NCBI GenBank assembly: GCA_945887955.1
Contig: CAMCZO010000027.1
Location: forward strand, 1-32,911
DNA: 32,911 bases
Reading direction: 5' to 3'
Origin: Chitinophaga pinensis
Lineage (GTDB): Bacteria; Bacteroidota; Bacteroidia; B-17B0; Aurantibacillaceae
Numbering within the stretch: position 1 is the first letter of the stretch; every line of letters starts with the position of its first letter. The translations under genes and the position numbers were made by a program. Below, piece after piece: positions 17,226 to 25,541 of the stretch. The notes beneath the pieces are model-generated. The model was given only the letters and a program-made list of their open reading frames with translations. It ran no database searches and was not told where the DNA came from.

Positions 17226-17663
17226 ATGTTTGAAATATTAAAACACTTTGAAACAAAATATGGTACCTTAAAAAAGAAAGGCCTAAGAATTGAAGGCCTG
17301 TCGATGATAGACCCAAAGCGTAAAAAACATGTAATTATGATAAGCAAGCCTTTTATTTTTGATAACAGGCAACTCCCTAAAACTTACGAAGGGCTTGATA
17401 TTAAAGCAAAAATTGAAGGTGGGCTTCCAAAAGAGTTTTTAGTAAAAAAAGATGCGGTAAAAAAAGAATATGTGTGGGCGCCAATAAAGTTTGAAAAATA
17501 TGTTGATCGTTGCACAGAAGAAATTAGAAAGCAGTTTGGTAACCCATTAATGAGCCGCCAGGAAATGTTAGATGCGCTTGCTTTTGGAAATTTCGAAGAG
17601 CACAAGCGTAAGAGTATTCAGATGATGAAAGATGGAAAAATACCTCCGTTTAAATTGAATTAA
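17226..17663 (+). CDS. Conserved-looking cytoplasmic protein of unknown function
   Basis: I do not recognise this 145-residue protein. It is basic, has no signal peptide or membrane helix, and contains a single cysteine (D-R-C-T-E-E). The N-terminal half has alternating strands (G-L-R-I-E-G-L-S-M-I-D, H-V-I-M-I-S-K-P-F), and the C-terminal third is helical and charged. It stands alone on the plus strand, 155 bases after the anti-sigma-protease gene and just before a strong terminator. A weak -7-like TAGGTTTT at about 17150-17157 could be its promoter. The clean frame and terminator support a real gene. Confidence 0.7.
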   Translation: MFEILKHFETKYGTLKKKGLRIEGLSMIDPKRKKHVIMISKPFIFDNRQLPKTYEGLDIKAKIEGGLPKEFLVKKDAVKKEYVWAPIKFEKYVDRCTEEIRKQFGNPLMSRQEMLDALAFGNFEEHKRKSIQMMKDGKIPPFKLN

Positions 17664-17684
17664 TTAAAACTATTTTAAAAAATT

Positions 17685-17713
17685 AAAAGCCTGAACATTT
17701 TCAGGCTTTTTTT
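17685..17713. terminator. Bidirectional intrinsic terminator
   Basis: A perfect 10-bp stem, AAAAGCCTGA (17685-17694) with TCAGGCTTTT (17701-17710), has a 6-base loop and is followed by more Ts. The flanking A and T runs allow it to serve both the plus-strand gene ending at 17663 and the minus-strand gene ending at 17712, whose stop codon overlaps it. Confidence 0.85.
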
Positions 17714-18014
17714 ATGCGATTATTTCTAAAACGGTTCTGAAAGCAGTGTATTTATCGCCAAATAATTTTTTGTGATCGGCTTGTAATGAAGGAGCAAATT
17801 CTTTTTGATATTTTTCAATATCAGCCATTTTTAAAAAAGTATATTGAACAGAGTATGTGTGCCCTTCATCTTCGACATACAAAACTTTTAAAATTTTGTT
17901 TTCAATAAAGCAACCTGTTTTCATTACATCATTAATATGAGTCTCCTTCATCCATGCTAGCCAAAGCTGATGCGCATCTTCAGAAATATTAATTGTAATG
18001 TTGTAAATAAACAT
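17712..18014 (-). CDS. DUF4286-family protein
   Basis: A 100-residue protein of the DUF4286 family, found in Bacteroidota and of unknown function. It has the typical start M-F-I-Y-N-I-T-I-N-I, the segment H-Q-L-W-L-A-W-M-K-E-T-H-I, and Y-S-V-Q-Y-T-F. The fold is expected to be a small ferredoxin-like alpha/beta dimer, by family resemblance only. No signal peptide. It is divergent from tyrS and convergent with the unknown 145-residue gene. Confidence 0.85.
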   Translation of the reverse strand: MFIYNITINISEDAHQLWLAWMKETHINDVMKTGCFIENKILKVLYVEDEGHTYSVQYTFLKMADIEKYQKEFAPSLQADHKKLFGDKYTAFRTVLEIIA

Positions 18015-18131
18015 AAGCGTAAAGATAATTATTTAAATTCTCAATTAATTATCTAAATAAGAGTTAATTGAACAGAATAAATATAGCATTGAAACTTTCC
18101 AAAATTTAATAGCGCCTTATTATAATATTTG

Positions 18132-18139
18132 TAATTTTG
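18132..18139 (+). promoter_or_regulatory. TAnnTTTG -7 box of tyrS
   Basis: TAATTTTG is a perfect -7 box that ends six bases before the tyrS ATG (18146-18148). The geometry is the same as at the HAD phosphatase gene and predicts a leaderless or nearly leaderless transcript. No clear -33 element is seen at the usual distance. Confidence 0.45.
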
Positions 18140-18145
18140 CTTAAC

Positions 18146-19426
18146 ATGAAAATTAATTTTATAGAAGAATTAGCTTGGCGAGGATTATTACAAGATGTTA
18201 TGCCAGGGCTTGAGGCTTTATTAGAAAAAGAATTGGTAACGGGCTATATTGGTTTCGATCCAACTGCAGATTCTTTGCATATAGGGCACTTAGCTCAAAT
18301 TTTTACTTTAATGCATTTTCAAAAAGCTGGTCATAAACCAATTGCTTTAATTGGTGGAGCAACTGGAATGGTTGGCGACCCAAGTGGAAAGTCGGCAGAA
18401 AGAAATTTATTAGCTGAAGAAGATCTTTTTAAAAACGTAGCCGGAATAAAAAAACAATTAGAGTTTTTTTTAGATTTCAAATCCGACGAATTTGGAGCCG
18501 AACTCGTAAATAATTACGATTGGATGAAAGAATATTCTTTTCTTAATTTTATTCGAGATATAGGAAAGCATTTAACCGTAAGTTATATGATGGCCAAAGA
18601 TTCTGTTAAAAACAGATTAGAAAACGGAATGAGTTTTACTGAATTTAGTTATCAATTATTGCAGGGCTATGATTTTTATTATTTATTCAAAAATAAAAAT
18701 TGTAAACTTCAAATGGGAGGGTCCGATCAGTGGGGCAACATAACAAGTGGTACCGAAATAATTAGAAGAAAAGCTAATTCAGAAGCCTTTGGTTTAACAA
18801 CGCAATTAATAAAAAAAGCCGATGGCACTAAATTTGGAAAAACCGAAAGCGGAACCATTTGGTTAGATAAAACAAAAACATCGCCATACAAATTTTATCA
18901 ATTTTGGATTAACACAAGTGACGTTGATGCAAAAAACTTTATAAAAATATTTACATTTTTATCAAAAAATACAATTGAAGAATTAATTATGGATCATGAT
19001 AAAGACCCTGGTAAACGAGTTTTACAAAAGGCATTATCAAAAGAAATTACAACTACTGTTCATGGCCAGGCCAACTATCTTTCGGCTATTGAAACAAGCT
19101 CAATCTTATTTAATGGCAACATTAGCGATTTATTTAAGTTAAATGAAGATACTTTTTTAGATGTATTTGATGGAGTTCCACAATTTAATTTAAATAGAAA
19201 AGAGTTAGAAAAAGAAATTAATGTATTAGATTTTTTGGTCGAAAAAACCTCCATCATGCCAAGTAAAAGCGAAGCAAAGAAATTAATTCTTGGCGGCGGT
19301 ATTAGTATTAATAAAGTAAAAACCGAAAGCCACGAATACAATATAAGCTCAGCGCATTTAATAAATAACAAATATATTCTCATTCAAAAAGGAAAAAGAA
19401 ATTATTATTTGTGCATTGTTAATTAA
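18146..19426 (+). CDS. tyrS: Tyrosine-tRNA ligase
   Basis: A class I aminoacyl-tRNA synthetase charging tRNA-Tyr in the cytoplasm, 426 residues. The H45-I-G-H48 motif lies in D-S-L-H-I-G-H-L, the tyrosine and tRNA site segment G-G-S-D-Q-W-G-N is present, and the KMSKS loop appears as K-F-G-K-T, the normal variant of bacterial TyrRS. The C-terminal S4 RNA-binding domain spans about 350-420 (S-K-S-E-A-K-K-L-I). I chose the ATG at 18146; a TTG three codons earlier belongs to the -7 box. It is two bases upstream of rpoN, so the two genes form an operon. Confidence 0.97.
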   Translation: MKINFIEELAWRGLLQDVMPGLEALLEKELVTGYIGFDPTADSLHIGHLAQIFTLMHFQKAGHKPIALIGGATGMVGDPSGKSAERNLLAEEDLFKNVAGIKKQLEFFLDFKSDEFGAELVNNYDWMKEYSFLNFIRDIGKHLTVSYMMAKDSVKNRLENGMSFTEFSYQLLQGYDFYYLFKNKNCKLQMGGSDQWGNITSGTEIIRRKANSEAFGLTTQLIKKADGTKFGKTESGTIWLDKTKTSPYKFYQFWINTSDVDAKNFIKIFTFLSKNTIEELIMDHDKDPGKRVLQKALSKEITTTVHGQANYLSAIETSSILFNGNISDLFKLNEDTFLDVFDGVPQFNLNRKELEKEINVLDFLVEKTSIMPSKSEAKKLILGGGISINKVKTESHEYNISSAHLINNKYILIQKGKRNYYLCIVN

Positions 19427-19428
19427 TT

Positions 19429-20925
19429 ATGGCCTTAAAGCAATTTCAGCAATTAAAACTGTCTCAAAAGTTATTGCCGCAACAAATACTTTTAATGAAG
19501 TTACTGCAATTGCCAACACTTGCATTAGAGGAAAGAATTAAAGAAGAATTAGAGGCAAACCCCGCTTTAGAAGAAGAAACAGATGCCGACATAATTGATG
19601 AGGAATTATTTAGCAACGAAAATTCAGATGAGAATGAAGTTGAGGAAGAATTTGACGATGCGGGCGAAATAAAAGAAGGCGAGATAAAAACATCTGCCAG
19701 CGATGTTGAGGTTGAAGATTATATGGGCGCCGAAGAATTAGATTCGTATAAATACGAAATTTCTAATAAAGGACAAGACGATGATTTTAAGGAAACTGTA
19801 GTTGTTGAAGGCATAGGCTTTCAGGAGCTATTAGAACAACAATTAGGCTTGAAAGATATTACAGAACGCGAATATACAATCGGCGTTTATTTAATAGGAT
19901 GTTTAGAAGAAGACGGTTATTTAAGAAGAGAAATTGATTTAATTGTTGATGATTTAGCGTTTAATTATAATCTTACCACCGATATAACCGAAGTAAACAA
20001 GGTATTAAAATTAATTCAAAGTTTTGATCCTGCTGGCGTGGGCGCCTTAACTTTGCAAGAATGTTTATTACTTCAGTTAGAACGAAAACCTGATAAAACA
20101 AAAGAAGTTGTTTTTGCCATGGAGATTATTAAAAACCACATGGAAGAGTTTTCTAAAAAACATTACGACAAAATAATTCGTAAATTAGATATAAACCTCG
20201 ACGAGTTAAAAGAAATAATTGCCGAGATAATTCACCTAAACCCAAAACCCGCTAATACAGACACAAAAGAAAGTAATTTTAGTGCAATTATACCCGATTT
20301 TATTATTACAGTTAGCGACGGAATACCAGAATTAAGTATTAATGGCAGAAATAAGCCAGATTTAAAGATTAGTAAAGATTATACTCAAATGCTAAAAGAG
20401 TATACCTCAACAAAAGAAAAAAACTCAAAAGAAGCGTCGGGCTTTATAAAAAGTAAAATTGAAACGGCCAGTTGGTTTATTGAAGCGCTTCAACAAAGAT
20501 ATGCAACACTCTCTTTATGTATGAAAGCAATTTTAGAATATCAATTAGAGTATTTCTCGACTGGAGACGATAATAAACTAAAGCCAATGATATTAAAAGA
20601 CATTGCTCATCGGGTAAACTTAGACTTATCTACAATTTCGAGAATGGCAAATAGTAAATATGTACAAACCCCTTATGGCACTTTTTTATTAAAGTCGTTT
20701 TTTAGCGAAAGCATGAGTACAGAAAGTGGCGAAGATGTAAGTAGCAGAGAAATAAAAAATATTTTAAAAGGCCTTATCGAATCAGAGAACAAACAAAAGC
20801 CATTAACAGATAATGAGCTTTGCTCAAAGTTAAATATAAAAGGATACAACATTGCCCGCCGAACGGTTGCTAAATACCGCGAGCAATTAGAAATACCAGT
20901 TGGCAGAATGCGAAAAGAACTTTAA
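19429..20925 (+). CDS. rpoN: RNA polymerase sigma-54 factor
   Basis: A 498-residue sigma-54, which needs AAA+ activators and recognises -24/-12 promoters. Region I at the N-terminus is Gln/Leu-rich (Q-L-K-L-S-Q-K-L-L-P-Q-Q-I-L-L). A very acidic stretch at about 45-90 is region II. The core-binding and DNA-binding region III follows, ending with the RpoN box A476-R-R-T-V-A-K-Y-R-E485. It starts two bases after the tyrS stop with no Shine-Dalgarno sequence, so expression is probably coupled to tyrS. No sigma-54 activator gene is in the window, and I found no clear -24/-12 promoter in the gaps I read. Confidence 0.97.
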   Translation: MALKQFQQLKLSQKLLPQQILLMKLLQLPTLALEERIKEELEANPALEEETDADIIDEELFSNENSDENEVEEEFDDAGEIKEGEIKTSASDVEVEDYMGAEELDSYKYEISNKGQDDDFKETVVVEGIGFQELLEQQLGLKDITEREYTIGVYLIGCLEEDGYLRREIDLIVDDLAFNYNLTTDITEVNKVLKLIQSFDPAGVGALTLQECLLLQLERKPDKTKEVVFAMEIIKNHMEEFSKKHYDKIIRKLDINLDELKEIIAEIIHLNPKPANTDTKESNFSAIIPDFIITVSDGIPELSINGRNKPDLKISKDYTQMLKEYTSTKEKNSKEASGFIKSKIETASWFIEALQQRYATLSLCMKAILEYQLEYFSTGDDNKLKPMILKDIAHRVNLDLSTISRMANSKYVQTPYGTFLLKSFFSESMSTESGEDVSSREIKNILKGLIESENKQKPLTDNELCSKLNIKGYNIARRTVAKYREQLEIPVGRMRKEL

Positions 20926-20997
20926 AATTAAACCAATAGTTGTTTCTAATACATAATTTTTCAATTTGTTTGAATAACATCACAAATAATAATTAGA

Positions 20998-21031
20998 ATG
21001 ACGCAGCATTGCAAATGCAGCGGAGCGGGGA
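20998..21031. other. GC-rich repeat-like patch in an AT-rich gap
   Basis: Within the gap between rpoN and the FKBP gene, about 34 bases are sharply richer in G and C than their surroundings. The patch contains a small inverted repeat, GCATT and AATGC around 21006-21018, and repeated GC(A)GCGG units. It resembles dispersed intergenic repeats seen in Bacteroidota genomes, but only one copy is in this window, so the call is tentative. Confidence 0.3.
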
Positions 21032-21035
21032 CAAA

Positions 21036-21485
21036 TTACTTTACATCTATTAACTCAATATCAAAAATTAAAACTGAGTTTTCTGGTATAGCGCCTTGAG
21101 AAACATTGCCATAGCCTAATTCAGAGGGGATCAATAAAATACCTTTTCCGCCTTTTTTAAAAAGAGGAATGCCTTGTTGCCAGCCCTTAATTACAGAAGC
21201 TAAACTAAAACTAATTCCATTATTAGCTGATTGATCAAAAACCGAACCATTAGATAAGTATCCTTTATATTTAACGGTTACATTTGAATTTATATTTGGC
21301 TGAGAGCCAATGCCTGCATTAGTTATCACATAATATAAGCCTGTACCTGTTGCTTTTGCATCTAATTTATTATCAGCAATATATTGAGTAATAATTTGTT
21401 CGTCTTTAGCTGGTTGATTTACCGAATTTTTTTGTTTACAGCTCAACAAAACAAAAACAGTTAAACATAGCGCAATATTTTTCAT
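21036..21485 (-). CDS. FKBP-type peptidyl-prolyl cis-trans isomerase, lipoprotein
   Basis: A 149-residue FKBP-type proline isomerase anchored in the envelope, likely helping fold exported proteins. The lipobox L-L-S-C gives lipid-modified C16. After a 25-residue linker the single FKBP domain (about 55-149) shows V-T-V-K-Y-K-G-Y-L, G-S-V-F-D-Q-S, V-I-K-G-W-Q-Q-G-I, L-I-P-S-E-L-G-Y-G and I-P-E-N-S-V-L-I-F-D-I-E-L. It is downstream of the two-component operon but separated from it by a terminator, so it is probably transcribed alone. Confidence 0.95.
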   Translation of the reverse strand: MKNIALCLTVFVLLSCKQKNSVNQPAKDEQIITQYIADNKLDAKATGTGLYYVITNAGIGSQPNINSNVTVKYKGYLSNGSVFDQSANNGISFSLASVIKGWQQGIPLFKKGGKGILLIPSELGYGNVSQGAIPENSVLIFDIELIDVK

Positions 21486-21533
21486 AGCTTAATGGGTTAT
21501 ATTTAAATTAAAAACTAGAGCTTAAATAACATG

Positions 21534-21556
21534 AAAAAACCCCGATAATTTCGGGG
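21534..21556 (-). terminator. Intrinsic terminator of the two-component operon
   Basis: A perfect 6-bp stem, CCCCGA (21540-21545) and TCGGGG (21551-21556), has a 5-base loop. Read on the minus strand it is followed by a run of six Ts (21534-21539). It ends the transcript coming from the response regulator gene. Confidence 0.85.
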
Positions 21557-21575
21557 CTTATAAAATTAATTTGAT

Positions 21576-22277
21576 TTATGGATTAATGAGTAATTTAAAC
21601 CCCTTGCCATGAATATTTATTATCTCAACTTTTACATCGTCTTTTAAATACTTTCTTAGTTTAGCAATATAAACATCCATGCTTCTGCCATTAAAATAAT
21701 TATCGTCGTGCCAAATAGATTTTAAAGCAAAAGTGCGATCAAGCACATCGTTTAAATGAATACACAAAAGTTTAAGTAACTGACTTTCTTTAGTTGTAAG
21801 TTTTTGTTCATCGGCATTGTGCTGTAAAATTTGTTTTTCAGAATTAAATTGATATTTACCAATATTGAAATTAACATCAACACTTTCTGAAGACCTAACT
21901 TTATTTGTTCGGCGCAAAACTGCAGTTACACGGGCCATGAGCTCCTCCATGCTGAAGGGCTTTGTTATATAGTCGTCGGCACCAGCAGCAAAACCATCAA
22001 TAGTATCTTCTTTCATACTTTTTGCAGTAAGAAAAATAATGGGTACATTTTTATCAACCAGCCGAATCTCTTTTGCCAATGTTAGACCATCTTTTACCGG
22101 CATCATAACATCAAGTAATAATAAATCAAACGAGCCTTTAAAAAAAATGTCGCTGCCCTTTTTTCCATCTTCAGCTAATTTTGTCTCAAAGCCTTTCGCC
22201 TCTAAATATTCTTGTAAAAGAGGCCCTAAACTAGGATCATCTTCAACTAATAAAATTTTGGTTTTAACAGTTTCCAT
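21576..22277 (-). CDS. OmpR-family response regulator
   Basis: A 233-residue DNA-binding response regulator. The receiver domain (1-120) has acidic pocket E12-D13-D14, phospho-acceptor D56 in L-L-L-D-V-M-M-P and a conserved Lys in F-L-T-A-K-S. The C-terminal winged helix (about 135-230) has the OmpR/PhoB pattern (L-T-T-K-E-S-Q-L-L-K-L-L and R-S-M-D-V-Y-I-A-K-L-R-K-Y-L). It lies 74 bases after its histidine kinase on the same strand and before a strong terminator. The pair resembles the RprX/RprY systems of Bacteroides; targets are not visible. Confidence 0.95.
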   Translation of the reverse strand: METVKTKILLVEDDPSLGPLLQEYLEAKGFETKLAEDGKKGSDIFFKGSFDLLLLDVMMPVKDGLTLAKEIRLVDKNVPIIFLTAKSMKEDTIDGFAAGADDYITKPFSMEELMARVTAVLRRTNKVRSSESVDVNFNIGKYQFNSEKQILQHNADEQKLTTKESQLLKLLCIHLNDVLDRTFALKSIWHDDNYFNGRSMDVYIAKLRKYLKDDVKVEIINIHGKGFKLLINP

Positions 22278-22351
22278 AATAATTGGAGTATTAATTGTTA
22301 AATTAAAGATACTTACTAAAGTTCTTATTTATAAGCAATTAACATTTATTG

Positions 22352-23890
22352 TCAAATTGGTAAATGCACATTAAAACAGCTTCCTTTTTCTATTTCGCTA
22401 ATAACAGAAATGGTTCCGCGGTGTTTTAACACAACAGCTAAAACATAAGATAGCCCTAAGCCAAATCCTTTTACATTGTGAACATTGCCTTTTGGCACGC
22501 GAAAAAATTTATCAAATATTTTTCTTTGATTTTCTTTAGAAATACCGATGCCCTTATCTTTTACCTGAATCATAATACCTTCGGCGGTATTAGATGTAGA
22601 AATTGTGATTTCAGGAATTTCTTTTGAATATTTGATGGCATTATCAATTAAATTAAAAATAATGTTTGTTAGATGAACTGGATCGGCCTGTAATTTAAAA
22701 ATATTAGCATTTAAAAAGGTGTTAACAGCCCCTTTTCCAATTAAAAGCTGAGTATTATTAATTGCATTATTAATAATTTCATGAACATCTACTTCGCTTA
22801 ATTTTAATTTAAATTCGCCTTTATCTAAAATAGATGTTTGTAAAATACTTTCTACTAATACGCTTAATCTTGTGTTTTCTTCCCTAATCATTGTGATGTA
22901 ACGATCTTGTTTTTCGGGACTTTGTGTAATACTTTTATCTGCCAACATTTCGCTAGCAAGAGAAATTGTGCTTATGGGCGTTTTAAACTCATGAGTCATA
23001 TTGCTAATAAAATCATTTTTAATAATTGATAATTTTTTTTGTTTTAAATTATTTGACATAATATAATAAAACGAAAAAATAAGAATAATAATTACAATTA
23101 TAGACGTAACCAAAAAAGGCCACATTTCTTTTAAAACGGCTCGAGATTGATGTTTAAAAATAACAATTAAATATTCAGGCGAAATAAATAGATTTTTTGG
23201 CGACAAGTTTATTTTATAATTATTTACACCAAGTGAATCTACAATTTTATCGGCCTGCGTTATATCGATATGATGATTAATGCCAGAATTTAAAGAGGTG
23301 ATGTAATAATTATATTTAGCTGTAATTTTTTGATTAACTAGCTCGGCATTAAGAATTGAGTCAAGCAAAACAGTATCTAAATTATGTTTATTGTTATAAT
23401 AATTTTTTATCGAGGTTTCGTCGAAGAAGCTATATCCATTAGGAATTTGACTAAATAAATCGTTATTATTAGTTTGCATTTTATTATAGTTAGAGCGGAT
23501 TTTTGCCATAAAACCTGGAGCCCTTTGATCAAAATGAAGAGAATCGTTATCTATGTATTTATTAGTAAACTTGGTGCTTTGATAGCCGTTGCTATCAATA
23601 CTAAGTTCGGTGCTAAGTTTAAACCCGCCCGAATTATTTTTGACATCTTTTAATTTATTTGAATTGAAGGTGATTCCTTGAGTACGTTCAGTAATTTTTA
23701 AATAACTATTTCGTGCATCAAGTCGTTCTAATTTAGTGGCAGTATTAGCCAGCGCCTCATCAACTTTGTTTTTAAACAACTCTTCTCTTACTTTGAAGTC
23801 GTTTCTAATCCAGTAAGCTTGAAACCAAATTAAGATTAAAAGCGCAAATGAAAACGAAATAGAAATTAAGGTTAATACTCTTTTGTTCAT
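22352..23890 (-). CDS. Sensor histidine kinase (RprX-like)
   Basis: A 512-residue membrane kinase. Helices at about 7-27 and 255-275 enclose a periplasmic sensor region of about 225 residues that I cannot assign to a known fold. The HisKA domain carries H300 in M-T-H-E-F-K-T-P-I-S. The ATPase domain shows the N box (N-L-I-D-N-A-I-K-Y), G1 (K-D-K-G-I-G-I) and G2 (G-F-G-L-G-L-S) and ends at residue 512. It phosphorylates the regulator encoded just downstream. The oxidoreductase gene lies only 47 bases upstream on the same strand with no terminator between, so all three genes may be cotranscribed. Confidence 0.95.
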   Translation of the reverse strand: MNKRVLTLISISFSFALLILIWFQAYWIRNDFKVREELFKNKVDEALANTATKLERLDARNSYLKITERTQGITFNSNKLKDVKNNSGGFKLSTELSIDSNGYQSTKFTNKYIDNDSLHFDQRAPGFMAKIRSNYNKMQTNNNDLFSQIPNGYSFFDETSIKNYYNNKHNLDTVLLDSILNAELVNQKITAKYNYYITSLNSGINHHIDITQADKIVDSLGVNNYKINLSPKNLFISPEYLIVIFKHQSRAVLKEMWPFLVTSIIVIIILIFSFYYIMSNNLKQKKLSIIKNDFISNMTHEFKTPISTISLASEMLADKSITQSPEKQDRYITMIREENTRLSVLVESILQTSILDKGEFKLKLSEVDVHEIINNAINNTQLLIGKGAVNTFLNANIFKLQADPVHLTNIIFNLIDNAIKYSKEIPEITISTSNTAEGIMIQVKDKGIGISKENQRKIFDKFFRVPKGNVHNVKGFGLGLSYVLAVVLKHRGTISVISEIEKGSCFNVHLPI

Positions 23891-23937
23891 TTTGGTATAT
23901 AAAATTTAACTTTAAAGTTTATTATAAATTAAAACGA

Positions 23938-25410
23938 TTAAACTAAACTTTGAATATTAGTTATGGTGCCGTTTTCAAAAATATAACATTTTAATCTATC
24001 TTTAAAAACATAAGGTTTGTAAATAGATTTATTTAAAAGCATTCTTAAACACTCTTGAACGCCTTCGATAATACTTGGATGAGGGTGCATCATGTCGGCC
24101 AACTCTCTTATTCCTTGATTGGTATATATTAAATAAGCAACTGCTTGAATGGCGCTACTCGCGTGCTCTCCAACAACTCGCATGCCTAAAATTCGCATAC
24201 CATTATCATTTGTTACAATGATTTTAAAAAAACCTTTTGTTTTTCGCATGGCAATAGCTCGGGCATTGGTACTGTAATCTAGTTTTACTACTTTATGAGC
24301 AATGCCTTTAGTTACGCAATCTTGTTCATTCATTCCAACAGCCGCGACTTCTGGATTTAAAAACATAATGGTGCTTATGTTTTGGTAAGATAAGGGCTTT
24401 ACAATTGGGCCAAACATTCTAACAACAGCATGTCGCGCCTCTCTTTCTCCAACGTTAACGAGAGCCACTTCGGTTGTAACATCACCGGCAGCATAAATAT
24501 TACTTATATTGGTTTGTGTATCGATATTCCAGATGCAACCTCTCTTGTTTAATTTTATGTTTGCGTTTTCTAAACCAATATTTTCAACATTCGGAATTCG
24601 GCCGATAGAAATTAGAGCTTTGTCGACTGTAATAACTTCCTTTTTGCCATTTTTATATTCAAGTTCATATTCTACTTTTCCATTTATTGCTTCCATTCTT
24701 AATAAAGAGGCGCCGTGATGGAGAGTGGCCCCATTTTTTTCTAAACTATTTTCAATAATTTTAGCAATATCTTCATCTTCAAAAGGCAATATTCTTTCAG
24801 CTTTATCAATTAAATTAACTTTTGTTTTGCCAAAGCCAGAAAATATGGTTGCAAATTCGCAGCCAATAACCCCAGCGCCCAAAACGACCATGCTTTTAGG
24901 CAGCGAAGTAAAACTTTTAATGCCATCGCTTGTAACAATAATTTCATTATCAATTTTAATGTTTTCGGGCACTCTAGGGCGACTGCCTGTAGCAATTAAA
25001 ATATAATCAGCACTTACCTTTTTCGAAATACCATCTTTTGTAATTTGAACAATATTTTTATCAATAATCAAGGCAGTACCTTTTTCATAAAAAAGCAATC
25101 TATTTTTTTGTTCACGAAGAATTTGAAGATGCACATTCATTTGAGTTTTTCTTTCGAAGACCGCTTCATCAACTATTTTTGAGAAAACCGAAAAATCAGG
25201 GGCATATTCTGGAATCATTTCTCGAATGGAAGCTACTTTAAGAGACTGTTCCCATAAAGTTTTAGAAGTTAATACACCATTATATATACCAGCACCACCA
25301 AGACGTTTTTTTTCGATGATTAAAACCTTTTTACTAAAATCAATTGCACGCATAGCCCCTGCATAACCACTTGGGCCACCTCCAATCACAATTAAATCAA
25401 AATGTTCCAT
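23938..25410 (-). CDS. Dihydrolipoyl dehydrogenase-like FAD/NAD(P) oxidoreductase lacking the redox disulfide
   Basis: A 490-residue flavoprotein of the pyridine nucleotide-disulfide oxidoreductase family. FAD binding: G-G-G-P-S-G-Y at 10-16 and A-A-G-D-V near residue 310. NAD(P) binding: V-L-G-A-G-V-I-G-C-E-F near 180. A C-terminal dimerisation domain carries H-P-H-P-S-I-I-E, keeping the His/Glu pair. The canonical C-x-x-x-x-C is replaced: G-G-A-G41-I-Y-N-G-V46-L-T-S-K, so G and V sit where the two cysteines belong. It cannot use the normal dithiol mechanism and resembles more the transhydrogenase (SthA) branch, which has lost one cysteine. No signal peptide. A TAAATTTG box lies upstream. 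Substrate unknown; it precedes a two-component pair. Confidence 0.88.
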   Translation of the reverse strand: MEHFDLIVIGGGPSGYAGAMRAIDFSKKVLIIEKKRLGGAGIYNGVLTSKTLWEQSLKVASIREMIPEYAPDFSVFSKIVDEAVFERKTQMNVHLQILREQKNRLLFYEKGTALIIDKNIVQITKDGISKKVSADYILIATGSRPRVPENIKIDNEIIVTSDGIKSFTSLPKSMVVLGAGVIGCEFATIFSGFGKTKVNLIDKAERILPFEDEDIAKIIENSLEKNGATLHHGASLLRMEAINGKVEYELEYKNGKKEVITVDKALISIGRIPNVENIGLENANIKLNKRGCIWNIDTQTNISNIYAAGDVTTEVALVNVGEREARHAVVRMFGPIVKPLSYQNISTIMFLNPEVAAVGMNEQDCVTKGIAHKVVKLDYSTNARAIAMRKTKGFFKIIVTNDNGMRILGMRVVGEHASSAIQAVAYLIYTNQGIRELADMMHPHPSIIEGVQECLRMLLNKSIYKPYVFKDRLKCYIFENGTITNIQSLV

Positions 25411-25423
25411 TATTATTCAACTA

Positions 25424-25431
25424 CAAATTTA
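25424..25431 (-). promoter_or_regulatory. TAnnTTTG -7 box of the oxidoreductase gene
   Basis: On the minus strand this reads TAAATTTG, a perfect -7 box, 13 bases before the ATG at 25408-25410. A TTTG further upstream is about 27 bases away, longer than the usual spacer, so the -33 element is uncertain. This may be the promoter for the oxidoreductase, kinase and regulator genes together. Confidence 0.4.
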
Positions 25432-25517
25432 TTATTTCTTAGCTTAATTACCTATTATCAAACCCAAGCCATTATTATTCAATTGTTTGTATAATTTTTA
25501 TTTTACATAAAATTTCT

Positions 25518-25525
25518 TATTTTTG
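25518..25525 (+). promoter_or_regulatory. TAnnTTTG -7 box of the pyrophosphatase gene
   Basis: TATTTTTG is a perfect match 16 bases before the ATG at 25542. A TTTG at 25486-25489 lies 28 bases further up, somewhat too far for a standard -33 element. The leader would be short and without a Shine-Dalgarno sequence. Confidence 0.4.
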
Positions 25526-25541
25526 CATCCCAATAAATTTA

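Noticed and set aside
18137..18145. TTG start for tyrS three codons upstream
   Set aside because: The TTG is the end of a perfect -7 box and the ATG at 18146 fits normal TyrRS length.
22039..22374. Plus-strand open frame opposite the response regulator gene
   Set aside because: It is antisense to a complete OmpR-type regulator and carries no domain.
24509..25006. Open frames antisense to, or out of frame within, the oxidoreductase gene
   Set aside because: They overlap a motif-rich gene and show only hydrophobic or low-complexity sequence from reverse reading.
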